Position numbers and translations under genes: made by a program. The notes beneath the pieces are model-generated. The model ran no database searches, was not told where the DNA came from, and saw only the letters and a list, made by a program, of their open reading frames with translations. Below, in pieces: positions 35,852-45,960 of a stretch of DNA of 64,000 bases. Source of the DNA: Channallabes apus. Its lineage: Eukaryota; Chordata; Actinopteri; Siluriformes; Clariidae. Every line of letters starts with the position of its first letter. Position 1 is the first letter of the stretch. The stretch covers positions 24,630,074 to 24,694,073 of the forward strand of contig CM060106.1 in assembly GCA_030522415.1 (NCBI GenBank), written 5' to 3'.

Positions 35852-36050
35852 TAGGCATCCTCCCCTTCAGATATGTGAAGGAGCGGGGCCGCCGAATTGG
35901 GCACAACTAGTGAGCTATACTTGGCTGGCAAGCTATCCGGGTTTGCACCCCGCGCTATAAAATACTCGGGGTTTGTTGGGTTACAGGGGATTTTTACTAC
36001 GCGGTGTGATTGCGACGCGCGCAACAACGCGGAAGTGCGGCATTTCTAAA
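35852..36050 (+). repeat. Palindromic MITE, arm split by Rep-A copy 2
   Basis: Matches one arm of the inverted repeat at 44990-45425 (CCCCTTCAGATATGTGAAGG, CGCTATAAAATACT, GGGTTACAGGGGATTTTTAC). Its outer 17 bp are on the far side of Rep-A at 30441-30457. Confidence 0.75.
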
Positions 36051-36190
36051 CCAATAATATCAAATAACACCAAGTTTAAAACAGATAAAATACACGTGCA
36101 ATTATTATAACAGGCTTACTTCGTCACTTATCTAGAGCTTTCTTTCAAAGAAGTTGAGTGGCTTATTAACGTGACTGGGGCATGCTGTCT
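36051..36190 (+). repeat. Repeat body preceding the tRNA-like module
   Basis: AACACCAAGTTTAAAACAGA, AATACACGTGCAATTATTAT and AGTGGCTTATTAACGTGACT recur at 45730-45850 (reverse), 63130-63235 and 63655-63810, always next to a tRNA-like module. Confidence 0.8.
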
Positions 36191-36195
36191 CTAAG

Positions 36196-36270
36196 TGTCC
36201 GAGTGGCGCAGCGGTTAGAGAGCTCGCCCAGAGATCCTGAGCTCACCGGTTCGAATCCTGGGTGATGCTG
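36196..36270 (+). repeat. tRNA-like module 1
   Basis: A box-like TGGCGCAGCGGTTAGAG and B box GGTTCGAATCC at normal tRNA spacing. The presumed acceptor ends (GTGTCCG / GATGCTG) do not pair, so it is not a functional tRNA. A T/A-rich stretch follows. Confidence 0.65.
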
Positions 36271-36656
36271 CTTTAAAAAAATTTATTTTAATTATACCAA
36301 AATTAAAATAAAACAAAATAAAATGAACAAAAAAAGCAAACAAACAAAAAAATGTCAAATTACAATGATTGAAGACATAACAGAACATTTAGTATTCAGT
36401 AACCGGCTTATACAGCTGTCATGTGACCAACGTATTTAACCGTGAGGAGTCAAGTGGCTGGCGTATACAGACGTGTGTATACAGTAGTCGCGTGGAGACA
36501 GATGAACGACGGACATATCAGTGGCAGCTGCTTTACTGGTAGCGTGCGAGTTTGCTGTTTTTTCTATAGTAGGCTGAGCAAAATTAAAATAAAACATTTT
36601 ATTTTGTTTTCTTTTAATTTTGCTATAATTAAAATAAAAAATTTTTAAAACAGCAT

Positions 36657-36732
36657 CCCGCTGGATTTGAACCAGCCACCTCAGGATCTCTACGCAAGCT
36701 CTCTAACCACTGCGCCATTCGGTAGCTGTAAT
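36657..36732 (-). repeat. tRNA-like module 2 (inverted)
   Basis: The reverse complement reads ATGGCGCAGTGGTTAGAGAG, then TGGTTCAAATCC and GGGATGCTGTTTTAAAAATT. Together with module 1 it forms an inverted pair around about 390 bp. Confidence 0.65.
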
Positions 36733-36803
36733 ATTGCTATTGGGGCTCGTTATGGTTGTATATAGTGGCGGCTTTGCTAGTAGTGCCTTGCTTTTATAAT
36801 GTG

Positions 36804-36980
36804 GAGCAAGCCCGAGATCATATTAACGTTAATTAGCGCCAGCCGGCACGAATAGGCGGCTCCGTCCCTTTGCCGCCTATTCAGGGAGCCTATGGAGTGA
36901 GCGTGTAACGATAGTAGATTTGAGCGCACATATTAACGTTAATTGAGATAATTAACGTTAATATGATCTTGGGCTTGCTC
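36804..36980. repeat. 177-bp palindromic MITE
   Basis: 31-bp arms: GAGCAAGCCCGAGATCATAT at 36804 and ATATGATCTTGGGCTTGCTC ending at 36980, with the palindrome TTAACGTTAA inside each. A smaller hairpin, GAATAGGCGGC/GCCGCCTATTC, lies in the middle. Confidence 0.88.
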
Positions 36981-36989
36981 ACGATGCTC

Positions 36990-37701
36990 AACATCTATAA
37001 AAATAGCAAAGTATTGTGTATAGAGTGATAAAAAAAACTAACGCATGTTATGATAAGGAAAATCTGTAAAGAACAGTAAGTAGTAAGAAGAGGCCTGTGA
37101 ATGGGGAGGGGTGCTATTTACAGTTATTTGTAGTTTCTCTGAATGTAGAGGTGAGAGCTGCTGATTCACACGTGGGGAGGCGTGAAGTATCTGCATTTGA
37201 ATGGTGTCTGTCTGTGTAAAGCACACAGAGTAACACTAAAACAACAATTTATTTATCATAGGCCCTGATGCTGCATAAATATTATTTAGTACAACAAAAC
37301 TTCTCCGCGCTCTGGAAAACTTTATTAGACTACATAGGAAAATAAAAAGGAGGATAACGATACCGGCTTTATATTAAATTAACAAATATTGTAAATAAAC
37401 AACAATAACCCATGTTTAGAAAATATTTCTTATTTAGACAATAGAAAATAATCTTGCACCTGTTTTTTGTGTGCCAGCTGTCACTGCTCTTATACTGCTC
37501 TTTATCACCGTAAATCGATCAGTGATAAGCCGGTAATTTTATACTGTGTGTACTGTAAAACGGGTACATCTGAAGGAATAAATTATTATATCATCAGCAC
37601 TCGTGTTTTTGCGTTATTATAAATAATGAAATGCAGTAGGATGTTATGGTCATCATAATTTTCTTTAATAATGATTCGTTCTATTTTTTTTATTCTGATA
37701 G
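36990..37701 (+). repeat. Old, diverged Rep-A relative (left part)
   Basis: GATAAAAAAAACTAACGCAT, GAAGAGGCCTGTGAATG, TAGAGGTGAGAGCTGCTG and GGCCCTGATGCTGCATAAAT parallel blocks of Rep-A copies 1-3 with many differences. It continues on the other side of the LTR element at 44068. Confidence 0.6.
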
Positions 37702-39376
37702 TGTCAAAGACAGTAGTGGGCGTGGTGGATCCAAACGCAGATTTAGGTAGGCAGAGTGATTTACAGGCTGGGTGTGGGTTAAACTCCGTGCTGTGGTGTG
37801 AGCAGGGAAGGTATTGCAAGAATGCGGAAGTGCTGAGCAGCAGCAGGGGCGCGCCGAGGCGAGAGCCGGTGTGTGACGCTTGCCTTGCAGGAATGCGGAA
37901 GTGCTGAGCAGCAGCAGGAGCAGCTGAGCAGCTGGTTGAGGCAAGCAGCGTGAGCTTGAAGAGGAGCGCGGAGGAATCGCGGTCGTTGAGCAGGCGAGGG
38001 TTAAAGCCGGGGAGTAGAGAGTCAGTCCGTGATCCAAGCTCGTGGTCGATAGCAGGTAAGTGGTCGGTAACGGGAAATAACAGCAGTCAGAATCCGAAGA
38101 GACGAGAGGCAAAGACGTAGTCGGTGAGGCAAAAACGAGGTCGATATTATGAAAAGCCGTGAAGAAAATAACGCTGGTAAATTGGGCTGGTAAGGCACTC
38201 AAGAAACTGGCGATGTGGTGGTGTCATGGCGAGGTTTATATAGGCATGATGGGTGATCACTGATGGAGTACAAGTGTGTGGAGAATGAGGCGGTAAGATG
38301 AAAGAGGTGGTGGGAGAGTGGAACCTTTTGCCATAAGGTAAAGGAGCAGATCTGGGGGACTCATGGACGTAGAGTATTATGGTGAACTGGTATGTTTAGA
38401 TGCTGTCTTCCTCAGTCTCATTTGATCACTCAGGTTTGTTGACGGTGAGGTGATTGTTTGCTTTACATCTCAGGGAGCCCTCATGTTTGTGTTTCCTTCT
38501 GGCTCTCCCTTTTAGTTATGCTGTCATAGTTAGTCCTGCCGGAGTCCCTGCTTGCACTCTACAGTAAATATACATTCACATTAGACATTGTGACTGTGAC
38601 CATACCTAATTGCAATCTCTCCTCCTCTTCTTTTCCTCCCCCTCTTTCTCTTTCCTCTCTCCCCCTGTCTCCCCCTTTCACTCTTTCTCTCTCTCTCTCT
38701 GTCGAGCTACTCTGTCGTTCCTGAGCTGCCAGTGATGCAGACTCCCTCTGCCCTCCGGACCTGTCTGATCCATCCTGGTGCCCTGTTTCTGGTTGGAGGT
38801 CTCATCGCATGGATGCCCCGTGTGTCTCTTTAGGATGCGTCTGGTGTCTGGGGATGATTCTATCTACCCAGAAGATGGTTCTGGCCTCGACTGGTGTTGT
38901 CAGCTGTTTCTCTGAGGACTTGACAATTCGATAGTTCAGGACTGGAACTTTCTACAAGTCTATCTGAGTCTCCAATAACTACTGGACTCCATTTTACATC
39001 AACTATTATAACATCAATTAACATCAACTATTATAGCTGAACCTAACACTTAACACTGTATAAATGCAGATCAATTCCTGCTATCTGTTTCACACAGATG
39101 AGGATGGGTTCCCTGTTGAGTCTGGTTCCTCTCAAGGTTTCTTCCTATTACCATCTCAGGGAGTTTTTCCTTGCCACTGTCGCCCTCAGGCTTGCTCACC
39201 AGGGACTATCTGAACTAGGGCTGCAACTAACGATTATTTTGATAATCGATTAGTTGGCCGATTATTGTTTCGATTAATCGATTAATCAGATGCCGCTAAG
39301 CGCTTCTGTAAGTTGATGTTTTGCTTATAATTATATATAAAACCATACCAACATTTGTTTTGTTTTTAACAATAAT

Positions 39377-39395
39377 TGCAGATGGCAAGTTGACT

Positions 39396-39465
<70 letters not shown>

Positions 39466-39501
39466 AACATTGTCAACTTGCCATCTGCATACATACATAC
39501 A

Positions 39502-39535
<34 letters not shown>
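39377..39535. repeat. Microsatellites bracketed by an 18-bp inverted repeat
   Basis: TGCAGATGGCAAGTTGAC, then a (TA)n tract of about 56 bp, then the exact reverse complement ending at about 39488, then an (ATAC)n tract. The same motif appears a third time near 39735. Confidence 0.9.
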
Positions 39536-39908
39536 CTGTACATGTATATCGATTAAATCGGATAAAAAGCTAGACTTTTATCGGATAAAAACTATATAAA
39601 ACCATAAATCAGGGTATTATTCATGTATAAAAGTAAACTTAAAAAAATGCAATAGCCACATAGTTTAATTATCTTTAATTTTGACATTTAAACCTTATTT
39701 TATGTAAATCAACATTTTTGTTTTTAACAATAATTGCAGATGGCAAGTTTACAGTTGTTGTTGTTGGTCTTTCGGCTGCTCCCGATGAGGGGTCGCCGCA
39801 GCGGACTATCCAGTCCGCACTACAACTTGGCACAGGTTTTACGCCGGATGCCCTTCCTGATGCAACCCTCCCATTTTATCCGGGCTTGGGACCGGCACTG
39901 CATCCAGT

Positions 39909-39915
39909 GGCTGGG

Positions 39916-39954
<39 letters not shown>

Positions 39955-40171
39955 AAAAAAATACACTGACATTCAGTTCTCAAGAATGACTTCAATTTTA
40001 AATTCTCTTAAATTAATTCAACTTAATAATAATAAGAATAGACTTCCAGATTATATTATTTTTAATTGAAGTGTCTCTTCCTACATCCTTTTCACGGTTT
40101 ATACATTATTTCGATCCTCTCGTGTATTTTATCCTTTTTTTTGTTGTTGTCTCAATAAAAAAAATAATAAA

Positions 40172-40202
<31 letters not shown>
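39909..40202. repeat. (TA)n tracts within the hAT element
   Basis: Two TA tracts, at about 39917-39950 and 40178-40202, the second followed by (GA)n. Confidence 0.9.
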
Positions 40203-40216
<14 letters not shown>

Positions 40217-41135
40217 CCATTTTGCTATACTAGACATTCTCGTAATACGGCGACGTAGGGAGAAAAAAAACTCGCCGCTACTGGGTTCACTCTGTTTATT
40301 TTGCCCTTTTCCCGCATTTCCCTCTGTATAGCGTGTAGGATGATGGGATATATCCGGTCCTCCGAAGTGTAAAATGAATGTGAAGAAAACGAACTAGAAG
40401 TGTTTTCCGTGTGTTCGTTGGGATTTGAACACGATTTTTACCCCGTATAACCGCGCAGCCGGACAAACGCATGTCACCAAACCCCGTGTGAACTCTCACT
40501 GACTCCTATGTGTAGAAAACCCTCGGCACTTCATCCGCGCTCACCGGACACTACGACTGGCAGAAAAACGGTTGATTTTAACGCCCGATAAGAGGCATTT
40601 AATGTAAACTACTCCTATACCTTGGAGGACTTGAGGCGCGCGCTTTTTCCTGCAAACGCTTCTGTAAACTCCATTGCGCGAGCGGCTGTGTATCTGTGTG
40701 TGTATTTGTGCATCTTGTGGTCGCGCGCCTCAATAACGTGAGCAGCCCAACTAATCGATAACGGCATTCGTTTACAACGAATTTCATTATCGATAATTAT
40801 CGATTTTATCGATTAGTTGTTGCAGCCCTAATCTGAACATTTTGATTCATACACATTCACATTCCATACAAACTTAAATAGTTCTTTTGATTGTGTAAAG
40901 CTGTTTTGAGACATTGTCAATTGTTAAAAGCGCTATACAAATAAAACTGAATTGAACGGGAGTTCTCAGGTGATCATGGCGGGGCTGTGGCTTGATGTGT
41001 CATGACAGTACCCTCCCCCCTATGAACGCCCCCAGGCGTTCTTGTGGGTGCCTCGGGGTGTAGTCTGTGGAAGTCGGTGATTAGGGAATGGTCTAGGATA
41101 AATCTAGCGGGTACCCAACTTCTTTCTTCGGGGCC

Positions 41136-42268
41136 TTAACCCTCCCAGTCTACTAAGTACTGGAGGCCACGCCCGCGGCGCCGAGACTTGAGGAGTCTGC
41201 GGACCGTAAAGGCTTCGCCTCCATCTATTAATCGGGGGGGTGGGGGAGGTTGAGGGGGTGTAGATAGTGGGCAAGGGACCAGGCGGCGAATCTGAGAGAC
41301 ATGGAAGGTGGGGTTAATTCGACGCATGGAGAGGGGTAGAGAGAGTCGGACAGAGCATGGGTTGATGACGCGGTTGATCGTGAAGGGGCCGACGAACCTT
41401 GGAGAGAGCTTTCTTGACGTGGTTTTAAGGGGAAGGTCGCGTGTGGATAGCATGACCCTCTGACCGATGCGATACCGGGGAGCTGATGACCTGTGACGGT
41501 TAGCCTGACGCTGGAAGTTGCTTACGGTGCGTAGCAGCTGGTTGCGGGCCCGTTGCCAAATCTTTTTGCAGCGACGAACGAAAGTTAGGGCTGATGGAAC
41601 AGCTACCTCCTCTTCTTGAGCCGGAAAGAGGGGTGGTTGATAACCCAGGCAGCAGTGGAAAGGAGACATACCTGTGGAGGAAGTAGGGGGCGTGTTGTGG
41701 GCATACTCCACCCAGGGGAGGAAGCGGCTCCAGGAGGCTCCAAGAGGCCATGCACCTTAGGGCTTTCTCCAATTCCTGGTTCATCCGTTCTGTTTGGCCG
41801 TTAGTTTGGGGGTGAAAACCAGATGAGAGACTGGGGGTGGCACCGACGAGGTGGCAGAAGGCCTTCCAGAACTGGGCAGAGAACTGGGGTCCCCTGTCTG
41901 AAACAATGTCGATGGGGAGTCCGTGAAGTCGAAAGACGTGGTTGACCAGGAGCTCAGCTGTTTCTTTGGCGGACGGAAGCTTGGGTAGTGGAATGAAATG
42001 AGCTGCCTTGGAAAAACGATCTACAACAGTTAAGATACAGGTGTTATCTTGTGATGGTGGTAGTCCAGTGACGAAATCGATGGAGATGTGGGACCAGGGG
42101 CGGTGAGGGATGGGGAGGGGTCTGAGTAGACCCTCAGGGGGTCGGTTAGAGTTCTTATTTCTGGAACAGATGTCACAAGAAGCTACAAAGTCCTTGACGT
42201 CCTCCTTGAATGTGGGCCACCAGAAGCGTTGGTGTAGGAGGAGGAGGGTGCGTGTCACATGAGGAGAG
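41136..42268 (-). pseudogene. Integrase of the gypsy element with C-terminal chromo-like region
   Basis: The zinc-binding part shows [15 protein letters not shown] and CDICSRNK. The catalytic core shows [11 protein letters not shown] (first Asp), [11 protein letters not shown] (second Asp) and [17 protein letters not shown] (Glu). A frameshift near 41600-41700 separates it from the C-terminal piece ([38 protein letters not shown], then [12 protein letters not shown]). The piece ends LVDWEG like a truncated chromodomain. It catalyses cDNA insertion in intact relatives. Confidence 0.88.
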
Positions 42269-42490
42269 GCAGGTGGGACTCCAATCAAGGATGCTTCTCT
42301 TTTTCCAATCAATGTGGGGGTTATGAATCCTTAGCCAAGGTAGCCCCAACACAATGGGTGCATGAGCGTTTTGGATAGTCAGAAAAGTAATGGTTTCAGT
42401 GTGGTTGCCTGAAAACTGTAGGGTAATGGGGGTGGTGCGATGAGTAATAGGAGTTAGTCTGCTATCATCAAGGGCCTGAACAGTGAAAGG
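42268..42490 (-). pseudogene. Aspartic protease remnant (C-terminal part)
   Basis: A frame different from gag encodes THRTTPITLQFSGNHTETIT and then [19 protein letters not shown], the conserved end of the gypsy protease fold. The active-site DSG triad lies in the deleted part. The next residues run into the integrase after the RT deletion. Confidence 0.75.
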
Positions 42491-43212
42491 TTGGCGCAGG
42501 GGTGTGAGGGGAATTGGAAACTCGGAGACAGCAGAGGAGAAATGAGGCCCTGCAGATCCGAGGGGAGTTCACGAGCCGCGAGCTCGTCTTTGACTGAGTC
42601 AGAAAGTCCATGGAGGAAGCAGTCGAAAAGCGCTTTCTCGTCCCAGTCACAAGAGGGAGCCAGAGTCCGGAAATCAATGGCATAATCCGAAACAGAGTGT
42701 GCTCCCTGGCGTAATTGAAGTATTTGATTAGCTGCCTGATGTCCAGTGAAGGAACGATCAAAAACCTTCCTCATTTCCTCAGTGAAGGTTTTGTAAGAAA
42801 AGCAGCATGGAACTTGGGCATCCCGTAGCGCCGTTCCCCACTCTCTCGCCTTTCCAGTGAGGAGGGTGATGATGTAGGCGACCTTAGAGCGTTCCGTGGG
42901 AAATGACGTGGCCTGCAATTCCAGAACGAGTGAACATTGAGATAGAAAGGAGCGACATGTGGCTGGATTCCCATCGTAGGTAGGCGGAGCGGGGAGGCGT
43001 GGCTCATAGATGGGGAAAAGCACTGGGGGGGAATGTCTAGGAGTCGATGCAGGAGGTGGTAGATTCTGAACCTGAGTGGAGAGAGACTGCAAGGTTTCGG
43101 TGATGGTTTGAAGTGTTTTAGTGATATGTGTGATCTCCTGCTGATGTGTCCCTAAGAGGGCTCCTTGGTTCTCTAACGCCCCCCTCAGGTGAGCAGCCTC
43201 TGCTGGATCCAT
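42454..43212 (-). pseudogene. Gag of the gypsy element, C-terminally broken
   Basis: The frame begins MDPAEAAHLRGALENQG about 20 bp inside the 5' LTR. It contains a retrotransposon-gag domain (FLSQCSLVLELQ, GKAREWGTAL, FTEEMRKVFDRSF, LRQGAHSVSDYAIDFRTLA, ALFDCFLHGLSDSVKDELA). It loses the frame near LISPL, and the zinc knuckle is deleted before the protease remnant. Confidence 0.88.
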
Positions 43213-43233
43213 TCCTTTTTGGCCAGTTTATTC

Positions 43234-44062
43234 TGTCAGAGATGGTAGTGGGCATGGTGGATCCAAACGCAGATTTAGGTAGGCAGAGTGATTTACAGAC
43301 TGGGTGTGGGTTAAACTCCGTGCTGTGGTGTGAGCAGGGAAGGTATTGCAAGAATGCGGAAGTGCTGAGCAGCAGCAGGGGCGCGCAGAGGCGAGAGCCG
43401 GTGTGTGACGCTTGCCTTGCAGGAATGCGGAAGTGCTGAGCAGCAGCAGGAGCGCGCCGAGGCGAGAGCCGGTATGTGACGCTTGCCTTGCAGGAATGCG
43501 GAAGCGTGTAGAGCCGGCACGATGGAGGCGCAAGCCGGGATGTATACCAGCGTGACAGCAGTATCGCGGAGAGGCGGGAGCGTGCAGTGCCGGCGTGGGA
43601 AGAGAGAGCGCTCCGTGAGCTGGTTGAGGCGAGCAACGTGAGCTCGAAGAGGAGCGCGGAGGAATCGTGGTCGTTGAGCAGGCGAGGGTCAAAGCCGGGG
43701 AGTAGAGAGTCAGTCCGTGATCCAAGCTCGTGGTCGATAGCAGGTAAGTGGTCGGTAACGGGAAATAACAGCAGTCAGAATCCGAAGAGACGAGGGTCAA
43801 AGACGTAGTCGGTGAGGCAAAAACAAGGACGATATCATGAAAAGCTGTGACGAAAATAGCGCTGGTAAATTGGGCTGGTAAGGCACTCAATAAACTGGCG
43901 ATGTGGTGGTGTCATGGCGAGGTTTATATAGGCATGATGGGTGATCACTGATGGAGTACAGGTGTGTGGAGAATGAGGCGGTAAGATGAAAGAGGTGGTG
44001 GGAGAGTGGAACGGGAGTTCTCAGGTGATCATGGCGGGGCTGTGGCTTGACGTGTCATGACA
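43234..44062 (-). repeat. 5' LTR of the gypsy element
   Basis: 829 bp. It contains three imperfect tandem units of roughly 75 bp (core GCAGGAATGCGGAAG, AGCAGCAGCAGG) at 43340-43510; the other LTR has two. No intact tRNA primer site was identified just inside it. Confidence 0.88.
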
Positions 44063-44205
44063 GATAGTTTGCTCAATTTGTTATTAGTTATTTATATATT
44101 TAAATTGGGATGCCTTTTACTGTTACAAATTTAACTCTTGTCAAAATAATAAAAATGTTTCTTACAAGCCCTTGTGTAGTTGTTTGTGCAGCTTGTAAGA
44201 AAAAA

Positions 44206-44333
44206 AAAGCATTGGTTAATTTTTGTTTAGAAAGACTGTTTGTTTCTGATTATTTGTATTATTAAAGAACATTTAATAATACAAATAATCAGAAACAAAC
44301 AGTCTTTCTAAATGAAAATTAACCAATGCTTTT
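44206..44333. repeat. Near-perfect hairpin, ~61-bp arms
   Basis: The left arm AGCATTGGTTAATTTTTGTT and onward pairs with the right arm ending AATTAACCAATGCT. The loop is about 5 nt near 44267-44271, with very few mismatches. It is derived from a Rep-A segment that is single in other copies. Confidence 0.93.
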
Positions 44334-44394
44334 TAACTCATCATTATGTGGATATTTTTCATGTTTGTTGGATAAAGTATGTAATGATTTAGTC

Positions 44395-44398
<4 letters not shown>

Positions 44399-44480
<82 letters not shown>
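44399..44480. repeat. (GT)n followed by (GA)n microsatellite
   Basis: About 64 bp of GT, then GAGAGA. Confidence 0.95.
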
Positions 44481-44643
44481 GGTGTCGCGGTCGTGAAACA
44501 AAGGCTCAGCTTTTAGCTCATTCAGTTTCTCTGAATGTATAGGTGAGAACAGCAGATTTACACCTGGGGAGGGTGAATAATTTGCATTTGAATGCTGTCT
44601 GGCATTGATCTACCAGAGCCAAGTGAAAAGAGGCACAATCAAC

Positions 44644-44769
44644 CTGAACAGGTAAGCTGGAATAAAATCAGTAGCAGCATTAACTAAAGTAATTAGCATT
44701 AAAATAAATAACTAGTTTACTAGCGTGAGCTAATGCTGCTACTGATTTTATTTCAGTTTACCTGTTCAG
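44644..44769. repeat. 126-bp hairpin MITE, 39-bp arms
   Basis: The left arm CTGAACAGGTAAGCTGGAAT and the right arm ending TTTCAGTTTACCTGTTCAG, with about 48 bp between the arms. The arms carry splice-donor-like and acceptor-like motifs only by symmetry. Confidence 0.9.
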
Positions 44770-44989
44770 TTTCATTGCCATTCTTTTTAAAATATTGTCT
44801 TTCAGTTTTATATGTTCATCTTGATGTCCTTTCCTTAGTTTCTTGTATTGTGTTATATTTTATACTAGTAACTGGTGTGCAGAAATTTATCTCTGCATTA
44901 ATGAGCCAATGTATTATGATGTGGGCCAGGAAGTCCAGGGCCACTTTTTGGTGCCAGTCCGCCCCCGGCCCACATGACATGACGGAATT

Positions 44990-45425
44990 AGGCTGGTGAG
45001 CTATCCTTGCTAATGATCCCGGGCTTGCACAACGTGCTATAAAATACTTCTGGTTTGTTGGGTTACAATGAATTTTACTACGCGGTGTGAGCTCCTGCAT
45101 ACGTCCGCTCCCGCTGGCTCTGCTATGACTGGACCGGCCCCTCCCATCTCTCGCTTCTTTTTTCCCCCTGGGGCGCGTTCCATTTGCCCCGCTTGCATGC
45201 CGCACTTCCGCGTTGTTGCGCGCGTCGCAATCACACTGCGTAGTAAAAATCCTCTGTAACCCAACAAACCCAGAGTATTTTATAGTGCGGGGTGCAAACC
45301 CGGATAGCTTGCCAGCCAAGGATAAAAAAAAGCCAAGGATAGCTCACCAGCCGTGCCCAATTTGGCGGCCCTGCTCCTTCGCATATCTGAAGGGGAGGAT
45401 GCCTAACTAGTGAGCGAGGAGCAAT
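44990..45425. repeat. Palindromic GC-rich MITE (complete)
   Basis: Inverted arms of about 110 bp (GGCTTGCACAACGTGCTATA near 45022; TATAGTGCGGGGTGCAAACC near 45281) around a GC-rich centre. One end, GATGCCTAACTAGTGAGCGA, is the empty counterpart of the Rep-A copy 2 target site. Confidence 0.85.
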
Positions 45426-45639
45426 ATTGATTTGGGCGCACGCCGTGACAGGCTGAAAAAAACTATTGTCCTCAAAAATGTAACAGATGAGGACTCAGAT
45501 TAATGTGCAAAAAATATATAATAAAACTATAGAAGACTACATAGCCTTTATAAGACTCTACCTTAAGCGCACTTAAAACATTTAATTTAGTTTTATTTTA
45601 ATTTTGCTATAATTAAAATAAAACAATTTTTAAAACAAC

Positions 45640-45716
45640 ATCACCCGGGATTCGAACTGGCGATTTCTGGATCTCTGGCTGAGCGCTCTAAACGCTGTGC
45701 CACACGGACACTTAGA
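45640..45716 (-). repeat. tRNA-like module 3
   Basis: The reverse complement reads GTGGCACAGCGTTTAGAGCG (A box-like), then AGTTCGAATCCCGGG (B box-like). The same flanks as modules 1, 4 and 5. No pairing acceptor stem. Confidence 0.65.
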
Positions 45717-45729
45717 GACAACACACCCC

Positions 45730-45960
45730 AGTCACATTAATAAGCCACTCGACTTCTTTGAAAGCAAACTCTAGATAAGTGACGAAGTAAGCCTGTTATA
45801 ATAATAACTTGGTGTTATTTGATCTTATTAGTTTAGAAATTTATATTTCAATAAATAGTAAACTTGGCCGATTTCGTTATCATTTTGTTTGACAAGTGGG
45901 GCTTGAAAATTCTCCCACCCCCTTAAGTGGGGATTGACAGAAATGACAGAAATATAGTCA
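45730..45960 (-). repeat. Repeat body next to tRNA-like module 3
   Basis: Reverse of the block seen at 36051-36190, extended by CGATTTCGTTATCATTTTGT and CCCCCTTAAGTGGGG as at 12140-12220. Confidence 0.75.

Larger units (their letters stand above)
39216..40830. mobile_element. hAT-type non-autonomous element with 8-bp target duplication
   Basis: TIR TAGGGCTGCAAC at both ends, duplication ATCTGAAC at 39208-39215 and 40831-40838. No transposase. The interior holds (TA)n tracts, an ATAC repeat, and a GC-rich right third rich in ATCGAT motifs near the end. A second, left-truncated copy is at 57112-57941. Confidence 0.92.
38324..40956 (+). mobile_element. L2-like LINE 3' end inserted in the gypsy LTR
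   Basis: Starts within the 3' UTR (CCATAAGGTAAAGGAGCAGA) and ends with AATAAAACTGAATTGAA. It is the same 3' UTR as 23690-24700, opposite orientation, with no coding part. It is split by a hAT element at 39216-40830. Confidence 0.85.
37702..41007 (-). repeat. 3' LTR of the gypsy element, split by an insertion
   Basis: LTR sequence at 37702-38323 and 40957-41007 (about 670 bp without the insert). It lacks about 160 bp present in the 5' LTR. The two halves match 5' LTR sequence continuously across GAGAGTGGAA/CGGGAG. Confidence 0.88.
37702..44062 (-). mobile_element. Ty3/gypsy LTR retrotransposon lacking RT-RNase H, with nested insertions
   Basis: LTRs beginning TGTCATGACA (minus strand) and ending in TGACA, with a 5-bp duplication GATAG at 37697-37701 and 44063-44067. 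The minus-strand order is 5' LTR, gag, protease remnant, integrase, polypurine-type GGGGGGAGGGTAC, 3' LTR. A deletion joins protease directly to integrase near 42268, removing RT and RNase H. The 3' LTR is interrupted by a LINE end that itself contains a hAT element. Confidence 0.9.
44068..44630 (+). repeat. Old Rep-A relative (right part)
   Basis: Resumes after the LTR element with GTTTGCTCAATTTGTTATTA and AAGCCCTTGTGTAGTTGTTT, and later TATAGGTGAGAACAGCAG. It contains a near-perfect hairpin and a long GT tract. Confidence 0.6.

Noticed and set aside
35752..36027. 91-residue minus frame
   Set aside because: Crosses the border between Rep-A copy 2 and its target MITE, so it is a chance fusion.
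36196..36270. A functional tRNA gene
   Set aside because: A and B boxes are good but the acceptor arm does not pair, the variable parts differ between the five copies, and all copies sit in a dispersed repeat.
37690..38202. 170-residue minus frame, and the similar 220-residue frame at 43228-43890
   Set aside because: These lie in the two LTRs of the gypsy element; LTRs of this type are not coding and the frames differ between the two copies.
39321..39599. Tyr-Ile repeat frames
   Set aside because: Translation of TA and ATAC microsatellites.
44816..45319. 167-residue minus frame
   Set aside because: Runs along the palindromic MITE; both arms give related frames in opposite directions, as expected for an inverted repeat rather than a gene.
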